Of a stretch of DNA of 15,979 nucleotides, positions 5,664 to 11,497 are shown in pieces. The DNA is from CAILHX01 sp046155285 (lineage in GTDB: Bacteria > Pseudomonadota > Gammaproteobacteria > Burkholderiales > Methylophilaceae): positions 1 to 15,979 of the forward strand of contig JBJXEA010000013.1 of the NCBI GenBank assembly GCA_046155285.1, given 5' to 3'. Position numbers and translations under genes: made by a program. A model generated the notes under the pieces. That model did not search any database and was not told where the DNA came from. It saw only the letters and a program-made list of their open reading frames with translations. Within the stretch, counting starts at the first letter, position 1. The number at the start of each line of letters is the position of its first letter.

Positions 5664-5903
5664 ATGGCAATCATCATGCAGACTGTATCCAAGCTCACAA
5701 GTAAATACCAAGCCACTATTCCACAAGTTGTCAGAGAGGCGTTGAGCCTTAATCAGGGGGATACTGTAGCATTTGACATCGCCGACGGTGTGGTGCGGTT
5801 GCGCCGTGCTTCGCCTGTAGATTTAATCTACGCGCAAGGTTTGTCTGCAACGCTTGAAGAATGGCACTCGCCCGCCGATGATAAGGCTTATAGCGATCTA
5901 TGA
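5664..5903 (+). CDS. MazE-like AbrB/SpoVT-fold antitoxin
   Basis: 79 residues from ATG 5664; ATG 5676 (75 residues) is equally possible and neither has a Shine-Dalgarno. The N-terminal swapped-hairpin DNA-binding domain is clear: VSKLTSKYQATIPQVVREAL, then L-N-Q-G-D-T-V-A-F-D-I. The C-terminal part (HSPADDKAYSDL) is the acidic tail expected to block the toxin. The stop overlaps the toxin start by ATGA. An operator-like repeat covers the promoter just upstream. Confidence 0.88.
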   Translation: MAIIMQTVSKLTSKYQATIPQVVREALSLNQGDTVAFDIADGVVRLRRASPVDLIYAQGLSATLEEWHSPADDKAYSDL

Positions 5904-6247
5904 CCCCACGTCCTTTTGATGTTGTTGTTGTACCTTTTCCATTCACCGACAAATCACAACAGAAGCGCCGTCCCGCACTGGTGCTATCAAGCACATTGTT
6001 TGGAAGCATCGCCAATCACAGCGTGATGGCGATGATTACTAGCGAAGAAAATGCTGGCTGGCCACTGGATGTGTTGTTGCAAGACCTCGCCTCTGCTGGC
6101 TTATCTGCGCCATCCGTGGTGAGGATGAAATTATTCACTTTGGATCATCGCTTTATCATTCGGCATATCGGGGAGCTGGCTCAGCAGGATAGACAGCAAG
6201 TGCTGTTGTCGCTCAATCAATTATTCGCTGGCGTGATTGGCGACTAA
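5900..6247 (+). CDS. MazF/PemK-type endoribonuclease toxin
   Basis: 115 residues. The opening FDVVVVPFPFTDKSQQKRRPALVLS is the standard beta-sheet start of the CcdB/PemK/MazF fold, with the conserved F-P-F-T-D and R-P-A-L-V-L segments. PSVVRMKLFTLDHRFI is the second conserved block. Proteins of this type cut mRNA or free RNA at short sequences and are neutralised by the AbrB-fold partner encoded just upstream with an ATGA overlap. A type B REP starts at its stop codon (6245-6247), so the REP provides the immediate 3' flank. Confidence 0.88.
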   Translation: MTPRPFDVVVVPFPFTDKSQQKRRPALVLSSTLFGSIANHSVMAMITSEENAGWPLDVLLQDLASAGLSAPSVVRMKLFTLDHRFIIRHIGELAQQDRQQVLLSLNQLFAGVIGD

Positions 6248-6375
6248 TCGCGCCGAGGGCGGCGCTCCTACAATAGTGGACGTGCCGTGAATCTTTTGTA
6301 GGAGGGGCGCCCTCGCCCCGATTTGGTTTTTCGCGCCGATTCAACATCTATCGCGCCGGGGGCGGCGCTCCTACA
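6247..6375. repeat. REP cluster: solo type B reverse, then an A/B REPIN
   Basis: Units: type B reverse 6247-6272, type A forward 6297-6322, type B reverse 6350-6375. The first spacer carries GACGTGCCGTGA as at 4984-4995, and the order B-reverse, A-forward, B-reverse is the same as at 4952-5086. The second spacer (GGTTTTTCGCGCC, then ATTCAACA) is nearly identical to the spacer of the REPIN at 8938-9016. The cluster lies between the convergent mazF-like and yjbQ genes. Confidence 0.85.
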
Positions 6376-6380
6376 GAAAC

Positions 6381-6800
<420 letters not shown>

Positions 6801-6832
6801 GGTATTTTCCTAGCTGTTAAAGAAACGAAGAA

Positions 6833-6861
6833 ATTATATCTGAACATCGTAACAAGGGTCA
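6833..6861 (-). promoter_or_regulatory. Putative promoter of the yjbQ-family gene
   Basis: On the minus strand a consensus TATAAT (6838-6833) lies 17 bases after TGACCC (6861-6856). The start codon is about 30 bases further on. The -10 element is perfect; the -35 element is weak. A REP unit begins two to three bases upstream of the -35 element. Confidence 0.5.
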
Positions 6862-6863
6862 TC

Positions 6864-6926
6864 GTAGGAGGGGCGCCCTCGCCCCGATTAGGCTTGGATT
6901 ATCGCGCCGAGGGCGGCGCTCCTACA
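6864..6926. repeat. REPIN upstream of the MCE operon
   Basis: Type A forward 6864-6888 and type B reverse 6901-6926 with a 12-base spacer. It sits in the divergent gap between the yjbQ-family gene and the permease gene, ending 22 bases before the permease start codon. Any promoter for the operon must lie upstream of it or within it, so the transcript leader probably carries the REPIN hairpins. Confidence 0.85.
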
Positions 6927-6948
6927 TCAGGGACTTAGAGAATTGACT

Positions 6949-8067
6949 ATGGCAGATGCCATTTTCCACATTGATGCCGACGCAACCGGACGCAAACGCG
7001 TGGCGCTGACTGGGCGCTGGTCTCTACGCACGGCAAATAACGATTTTGGCGCTTTGCAGCATCAGCTAGCGCCTTTGTTCGCCGATCCTTTTGTGCAATG
7101 GGATTTAAGCCAGCTAGAGCAGCTGGATAGCGCGGCAGCGGCGATGTTGCTGACTGGCTGGAGCGGTAAGCTGGATGGGCGTATCGCACTCAAGCCTGAA
7201 CATACTTCATTATTTAATGCACTCATCGCGCTGCCTGCCAAGGGTTCTAAAGAAGCGGCGCAAGGGACATTGCCGCATTGGTGGCAAGCGCTATGGACAA
7301 GCTGGCTGGGCTTCAGCCAGCATTTGATGGATTTTCTAGCGCTGAGCGGTCAGTTAACGCTGGAATGCTTGTATTTGCTGCGCCACCCGCGCGATATTCC
7401 GTGGAAAGAAATCACCGCCAATATGGTGAAAGGCGGAGTGATGGCGCTGCCAGTAACCGCGCTGGTGGGTGCGATGATAGGTGTCGCCATGAGCTATTTG
7501 ATGGCGTTGCAGTTGCGCAAATTTGGCGCGGATATTTTCATTATCAACATTTTGGGGCTTTCCATCACCCGCGAGCTGGGGCCGATTCTGATGTCAGTGC
7601 TGGTGGCGGGGCGTTCCGGCTCGGCAATGACGGCGCAGATAGGTGTGATGCGGGTAACAGAGGAAATAGACGCGCTGACCACGATGGGCGTTTCGCAAGT
7701 GTTGCGCTTGGTGCTGCCCAAAGTGATAGGGTTGACCTTGGTCGCCCCCATGCTGCTGTTTTGGACTGCGCTGTGGGCGCTGATCGGTGGCATGATCGTA
7801 GCGTATTTCCAACTGGGCATAGGCTTCGAGTTTTTTATCGAATATCTGCCGCGCGTGTTAAAACCAGCTAACCTCACCATTGCTCTGATTAAAGGCGTGG
7901 TGTTTGGCTTGCTAGTAGCACTCATCGCCTGCCATTTCGGTTTGCGCGTCAAACCCAATACCGAAAGCCTTTCCGCCAGCACCACGGCCTCGGTGGTAAC
8001 GGCGATTACGGTAGTGATTCTGGTGGATGCGCTGTTTGCGATTGCCACGCGGAGCATAGGTATATGA
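6949..8067 (+). CDS. MlaE/YrbE-type permease with N-terminal STAS domain
   Basis: 372 residues from ATG 6949 (an in-frame TTG at 6943 lacks support). Residues 1 to about 100 form a STAS-like domain (WDLSQLEQLDSAAAAMLLTGW is the characteristic strand-helix). The rest is the MlaE-type membrane domain with five to six segments. The family signature RELGPILMSVLVAGRSGSAM with TEEIDAL is intact. In MCE systems this inner-membrane dimer couples ATP hydrolysis to lipid movement between the inner membrane and the periplasmic MCE ring. A STAS domain fused to the permease is common in proteobacterial homologues, replacing the separate MlaB protein. It is the first gene of a four-gene operon and overlaps the ATPase start by ATGA. 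Confidence 0.93.
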   Translation: MADAIFHIDADATGRKRVALTGRWSLRTANNDFGALQHQLAPLFADPFVQWDLSQLEQLDSAAAAMLLTGWSGKLDGRIALKPEHTSLFNALIALPAKGSKEAAQGTLPHWWQALWTSWLGFSQHLMDFLALSGQLTLECLYLLRHPRDIPWKEITANMVKGGVMALPVTALVGAMIGVAMSYLMALQLRKFGADIFIINILGLSITRELGPILMSVLVAGRSGSAMTAQIGVMRVTEEIDALTTMGVSQVLRLVLPKVIGLTLVAPMLLFWTALWALIGGMIVAYFQLGIGFEFFIEYLPRVLKPANLTIALIKGVVFGLLVALIACHFGLRVKPNTESLSASTTASVVTAITVVILVDALFAIATRSIGI

Positions 8068-8927
8068 GCGCAGAAAACTCCGCTGAATCGGTAGGAGGGG
8101 CGCCCTCGCCCCGATTGACAGAGCATCGCGCCGAGGGCGGCGCTCCTACCTATAAAGCAAGGCGGCGCGACGCAGCAGTATGCGAGATACGCCACGTTGC
8201 CACTAAATTTGGCAGCACCGTCATCCACAAGAACTTGTCACTGACCATTAAACCCGGCGAGGTGATGGCGTTGGTGGGCGGTTCTGGTAGCGGCAAGACC
8301 ACTTTATTAAGGCACATCGTCGGGCTGACGCAACCTAGCAGCGGCGAGATTCTGCTCTTTGGCGAATCGCTCAATAACGCAAGCCGCGCCGAGCGCCAGC
8401 GCCTGCATAACCGTTTTGGCGTTTTGTTTCAGCAAGGTGCGCTGTTTTCTGCGCTTACGGTGTTCGACAACATTGCTTTTCCGTTGCGCGAACTCAAGCA
8501 ATTTGACGAAAACACCATCCATACGCTGGTCATGCATAAACTGTCACTGGTCGAATTAGAACCGCAACATGCCTGGTTGCTGCCCGCACAACTCTCTGGC
8601 GGCATGGTCAAGCGCGTAGGGCTAGCAAGGGCGCTGGCGCTGGAGACTGAGTTGCTGGTGCTGGACGAACCCACCGCTGGACTCGACCCTGACCGTAGCG
8701 AGAAATTTGTGAAGTTGATTAAAAATCTGCGCCAGCAATTGGGGTTGACGGTGATTTTCGTCACGCATGATTTGGATACGCTGGCATCCTTGGCCGACCG
8801 CGTGGCAGTGCTGGCGGATCAGCGCATCGTGGCGTGTTGTGCGATCGCGGAGCTGGGCAAAGTTGACCATCCGTTTGTGCGTAACTTTTTTGAAGGCGTG
8901 CATAAACGGCTGGAGAAGGTAATATGA
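8064..8927 (+). CDS. MlaF-type ABC ATPase with a REPIN-encoded N-terminal insert
   Basis: 287 residues. All ATPase motifs are present: Walker A GGSGSGKTT (72-80), Q-loop Q123, signature LSGGM (177-181), Walker B LLVLDEP (197-203) and the switch histidine H235. It should power lipid transport with the upstream permease. ATG 8064 overlaps the permease stop (ATGA) and has GGAG ten bases upstream. A REPIN (8091-8150) lies in frame with no stop and codes residues 10-29 (GGAPSPRL ... RAEGGAPT). No ATG or GTG occurs between the REPIN and the first ATPase strand, so translation must run through it. The family normally has only about 10 residues before the first strand, so this insert is an addition at the N-terminus, away from the active site. 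Confidence 0.93.
   Translation: MSAENSAESVGGAPSPRLTEHRAEGGAPTYKARRRDAAVCEIRHVATKFGSTVIHKNLSLTIKPGEVMALVGGSGSGKTTLLRHIVGLTQPSSGEILLFGESLNNASRAERQRLHNRFGVLFQQGALFSALTVFDNIAFPLRELKQFDENTIHTLVMHKLSLVELEPQHAWLLPAQLSGGMVKRVGLARALALETELLVLDEPTAGLDPDRSEKFVKLIKNLRQQLGLTVIFVTHDLDTLASLADRVAVLADQRIVACCAIAELGKVDHPFVRNFFEGVHKRLEKVI
8091..8150. repeat. REPIN inside the ATPase coding sequence
   Basis: Type A forward 8091-8115 and type B reverse 8125-8150 with a 9-base spacer. Total length of 60 bases keeps the reading frame. The stems are intact (GGGGCG/CGCCCC and GCGCCG/CGGCGC), so mutation has not yet weakened the hairpins. Confidence 0.9.
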
Positions 8928-8937
8928 GAAGACCATT

Positions 8938-9016
8938 TGTAGGAGGGGCGCCCTCGCCCCGATCAGGTTTTTCGCGCCAATTCAACAGCTATCGCGCCGA
9001 GGGCGGCGCTCCTACA
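8938..9016. repeat. REPIN between the ATPase and MCE genes
   Basis: Type A forward 8938-8963 and type B reverse 8991-9016. Its spacer (GGTTTTTCGCGCC, then ATTCAACA) is almost the same as in the REPIN at 6297-6375, so the two are recent copies of one element. It ends ten bases before the MCE start codon and separates that codon from a GAGAAG sequence at 8926-8931. Confidence 0.9.
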
Positions 9017-9025
9017 TGATCGAAT

Positions 9026-9988
9026 ATGGAAAATAAAGCCTACACATTTATCGCTGGACTCTTTGCGCTTTTGTTGACCGGTGCGGTTCTCACCGCATTC
9101 TGGTGGCTGGGTGGCACACACACGCCGCAAAAAGTCTATCAAATCACCTCGGTTTTTCCAGTCTCCGGCCTCAACTCGCAAGCCGCGGTGCGCTTTCGCG
9201 GAGTGACGGTAGGTCGGGTGGAAGACATTCAGTTCGATCCAAGCAATCCGCGCAACATTCTGATTGGCATTTCGGTAGATGAGAGTTTGCCATTAACGCG
9301 CGGCAGTTTCGCCCAACTGGCGCAGCAAGGCGTGACCGGTTTGGCCTATATTGAGTTGGATGATGATAGCAAAGACCATGTCGCGCTTGGGAGCGGGCAG
9401 ATTCCCTTGCGTGAGTCTGATATTAGCGAGCTTATGAAATCAGGCAAAAATATCATAGCCAAAACTGAAAAGCTGGAAGATAGCGCCGGCAAATTGCTGG
9501 GGACGCTGAACCAGATTGTGAATGAAGAAAATTCAAAAAAGATTACCCGATTAATAGACAATATGGAGCGTTCCAGCGCAGTGCTGGAGCCGCTATTACG
9601 CTCATCGCAACACACTAGCGAACGTGCAGGGAAGCTGATGGACGAGATCAAACCACACGAGCTTTCTGCTACGTTGGATGCGGTACGTCTGGCTTCCATG
9701 AGTGCCAAAGAAACCGCGGAAACCGCACAGCCCACTTTGAAACAAGCGCGAGAATCGTTGGCCGAATTTGAGCGCATCGCACAACACCTCGAACAAGTGG
9801 CTGCCAGCACGGCGGATAACGTCAACGACGAAACCCTGCCGCGCATCCACCAGCTTACCGAACAACTGACGCACGATGCACAGAACTTAAATAAACTGAT
9901 GCAAACGCTGGAGCAAAACCCGCAAAGCGCGATTTTCGGCAAACCGCAAGCGCAACCGGGGCCGGGAGAAAAGGGATTTCAACCATGA
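9026..9988 (+). CDS. MlaD-type MCE domain protein
   Basis: 320 residues. An N-terminal anchor (YTFIAGLFALLLTGAVLTAFWWL, residues 5-27) is followed by one MCE domain (about 38-115; VYQITSVFPVSGLNSQAAVRFRGV and VTGLAYIEL are its landmarks). A long helical, coiled-coil-like tail (about 130-300) follows and ends NPQSAIFGK, as usual for this group. MCE proteins form hexameric rings that carry phospholipids across the periplasm; the long helices suggest a needle-like extension. No Shine-Dalgarno is visible before ATG 9026, where a REPIN now ends. A second ATG at 9016 opens only a six-codon out-of-frame peptide. The stop overlaps the next gene by ATGA. Confidence 0.92.
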   Translation: MENKAYTFIAGLFALLLTGAVLTAFWWLGGTHTPQKVYQITSVFPVSGLNSQAAVRFRGVTVGRVEDIQFDPSNPRNILIGISVDESLPLTRGSFAQLAQQGVTGLAYIELDDDSKDHVALGSGQIPLRESDISELMKSGKNIIAKTEKLEDSAGKLLGTLNQIVNEENSKKITRLIDNMERSSAVLEPLLRSSQHTSERAGKLMDEIKPHELSATLDAVRLASMSAKETAETAQPTLKQARESLAEFERIAQHLEQVAASTADNVNDETLPRIHQLTEQLTHDAQNLNKLMQTLEQNPQSAIFGKPQAQPGPGEKGFQP

Positions 9989-10533
9989 AGCAAGTAATTT
10001 TTCTGCTATTCGTAATGACACTTAGCGCCTGTGGAAGCCTACCCAAACAAGGCGCAGCGCCTGCCCAGTATGACTTCGGCATTTCGCCGACTACCAGTAG
10101 CAGCGTTGAGTTCTACTTAGGCAACGTTACCGCCCCCGCTGGCTTGGATGACAGCGACATGCGCTACCGCTTGGCCTACCAAAATCCTACGCAGGTTTTT
10201 GCCTACACCGAAAGCCGCTGGGCTGCCACGCCCGCAGCGCTTGTGGCAAGGCGCTTGCAGCAACGCTGGCTTTCCACCAATGCCCTGCCATGCAGCTTGA
10301 ATTTGACGCTAGAAGTGTTCGACCAAGTATTCGACAGCACAAACAGCAGCCACGCCATCGTTAGGCTACGCGCCAATTTGCAACACAAAGGGAAAGTAAG
10401 CACCACGCTGATAGATCTTGAGCAAAAATCCCCAAGCGCTGATGCGCGTGGCGGCGTAGCGGCATTGATTACAGCCACGGATGCGGCTTTGGATAAGGCG
10501 GTGAGCTGGGCGAATGACCAAGAATGTAAATAA
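9985..10533 (+). CDS. PqiC-like outer-membrane lipoprotein (ABC-type transport auxiliary)
   Basis: 182 residues. A lipoprotein signal peptide ends at the lipobox LSAC (Cys17). The mature protein shows the pattern of the ABC_trans_aux/DUF330 family: Y-D-F-G-I near the start, DDSDMRYRLAYQNPTQVFAYTESRWAATPA in the middle and DQVFDSTNSSHAIVRLRANL near the end. Family members such as PqiC sit in the outer membrane and dock the MCE tunnel. It closes the four-gene operon, overlapping the MCE gene by ATGA. A pair of inverted repeats between this gene and the convergent vapC-like gene probably ends transcription. Confidence 0.88.
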   Translation: MKQVIFLLFVMTLSACGSLPKQGAAPAQYDFGISPTTSSSVEFYLGNVTAPAGLDDSDMRYRLAYQNPTQVFAYTESRWAATPAALVARRLQQRWLSTNALPCSLNLTLEVFDQVFDSTNSSHAIVRLRANLQHKGKVSTTLIDLEQKSPSADARGGVAALITATDAALDKAVSWANDQECK

Positions 10534-10577
10534 ACCACCCCCGCCGCTAGCGGCGACCCCTCCTTGAAAAGGAGGGG
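10533..10577. repeat. AACCACCCC-type double-hairpin repeat, copy 2
   Basis: It starts at the lipoprotein-gene stop codon. Two perfect stems follow: the palindrome CGCCGCTAGCGGCG (10542-10555) and CCCCTCCTT-GAA-AAGGAGGGG (10557-10577). Copy 3 (10625-10669) is in the opposite orientation, so the two form an inverted pair between convergent genes. Confidence 0.75.
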
Positions 10578-10624
10578 AGGAGATGGTCGGTGAGCAATCG
10601 CCTTCGCCAAAGCAATACTCCCAA

Positions 10625-10669
10625 TCCCCTCCTTTTCAAGGAGGGGTGGCGCAAAGCGCCGGGGTGGTT
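10625..10669. repeat. AACCACCCC-type double-hairpin repeat, copy 3 (inverted)
   Basis: Reading inward it has CCCCTCC-TTTTCAA-GGAGGGG, then GGCGC-AAA-GCGCC (10648-10660), then GGGGTGGTT. It ends three bases before the vapC-like stop codon. The small stem differs from copies 1 and 2 (AGCGC/GCGCT and CGCCGC/GCGGCG) yet pairs fully in each. As part of the inverted pair it is a candidate bidirectional transcription end. Confidence 0.75.
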
Positions 10670-10672
10670 AAG

Positions 10673-11095
10673 CTACAAAACCCAAGGATTAAACAACTTC
10701 ACCCCGCTGGCTTCCATGTCCTTGGTGTTGCGGGTGACTAGGGTCATGTCTTGAAAAATCGCACTGGCCGCAATCAGACTATCAATCATTGGCATCGGCT
10801 TTCCTTGCGCCTCTGCTGCGGCTTGCACCTCACCCCATTGCAACGCTTCATTGGCCTCAATCGCAATGGTTTGCCCGATAAAACGCGCTCTCACATCATT
10901 GTTTAGCCATGCTTGCAAGTCGTCTTTTTGAGCTGATACTGCCAACTTGCTAATACCCTTCTGAATTTCACCCAAGGTGATGCTACTGATAAAGCAATTC
11001 GCGTGATTTTGTTGTTGTATCCAATCGACAACTGCCTGATTGGGGGTTTTCTTAACCAGCTCAGAAATTACGCAAGTATCTAGTAAAAAATTCAT
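10673..11095 (-). CDS. VapC/FitB-type PIN-domain toxin
   Basis: 140 residues with a complete PIN active site: D6 (FLLDTCVISE), E43 (LGEIQKG), D105 (MPMIDSLIAA) and D126 near TRNTKDME. Such proteins are Mg-dependent ribonucleases that usually cut tRNA or rRNA. The opening LLDTCVISEL and the ending LFNPWVL are typical of the FitB branch. ATG 11095 follows directly on the antitoxin stop codon (TAG then ATG with no gap), so translation is coupled. Confidence 0.9.
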   Translation of the reverse strand: MNFLLDTCVISELVKKTPNQAVVDWIQQQNHANCFISSITLGEIQKGISKLAVSAQKDDLQAWLNNDVRARFIGQTIAIEANEALQWGEVQAAAEAQGKPMPMIDSLIAASAIFQDMTLVTRNTKDMEASGVKLFNPWVL

Positions 11096-11353
11096 CTACT
11101 CGCTCAAATCTATATCACGAGGGAGTTCCTTGCTGCGCGTCAGATCTAGCTCCAAGCCATACAAAGGCGAATCTTGAAAGAACTGAAACAAGTTCTTTTG
11201 AGGCTGCTTAATACGCTTGTATTCCTCCATGGAAAGCACCACCACCACCTCGCGTCCATGCCGCGTGACCGTTTGCGGGCCGTGGGTCAGCGCTTCTTCC
11301 ACCACCTCGCTGAAACGGTTTTTTGCCTCCTGCAATTGCCATATAGCATTCAT
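11096..11353 (-). CDS. Phd/YefM-type antitoxin
   Basis: 85 residues. The Phd fold is clear from WQLQEAKNRFSEVVEEAL, then GPQTVTRHGREVVVVLSMEEYKRI. The N-terminal half binds DNA as a dimer and the C-terminal tail (from about residue 55, ending PRDIDLSE) should wrap the VapC-like toxin. GGAGG precedes ATG 11353 at good spacing. The promoter upstream carries two inverted repeats suited to autorepression. Confidence 0.9.
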   Translation of the reverse strand: MNAIWQLQEAKNRFSEVVEEALTHGPQTVTRHGREVVVVLSMEEYKRIKQPQKNLFQFFQDSPLYGLELDLTRSKELPRDIDLSE

Positions 11354-11371
11354 GACGCGCCTCCAATTCTG

Positions 11372-11412
11372 TCTAGTCTGGCTAGAATAGGACGAAATCG
11401 TTGCGATTTCAA
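11372..11412 (-). promoter_or_regulatory. Promoter and operators of the Phd/VapC pair
   Basis: On the minus strand TTGAAA (11412-11407) and TATTCT (11389-11384) are exactly 17 bases apart. The inverted repeat TCTAG-N5-CTAGA (11372-11386) overlaps the -10 element, and a second perfect repeat GAAATCG-TTG-CGATTTC (11394-11410) fills the spacer and enters the -35. Binding of the antitoxin at either site would block RNA polymerase. The 5' leader is about 20-25 bases. Confidence 0.7.
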
Positions 11413-11425
11413 GGGAAAAATAAGG

Positions 11426-11494
11426 GTAGGTTGGTGCTGAGCATAGCGAAGCCCAACAAGCGCGGTAAACGCTGGGCTTGGCAGCCCAGCCTAC
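11426..11494. repeat. Inverted hairpin repeat, GTAG-CTGGG family, second copy
   Basis: Outer arms GTAGGTTGG and CCAGCCTAC pair with a T-G type difference. Inside is a perfect stem GCTGGGCT-TGGC-AGCCCAGC (11471-11490). It is related to 2418-2473 by its GTAG head and GAAGCCC/GAAACCC core. It starts three bases past the aspS stop, so on the minus strand it may end aspS transcription, though no T-run follows. Confidence 0.6.
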
Positions 11495-11497
11495 GAA

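Noticed and set aside
7494..8228. 244-residue minus-strand ORF opposite the permease gene
   Set aside because: Antisense shadow of a clear MlaE-type gene; composition is that of a reversed membrane protein.
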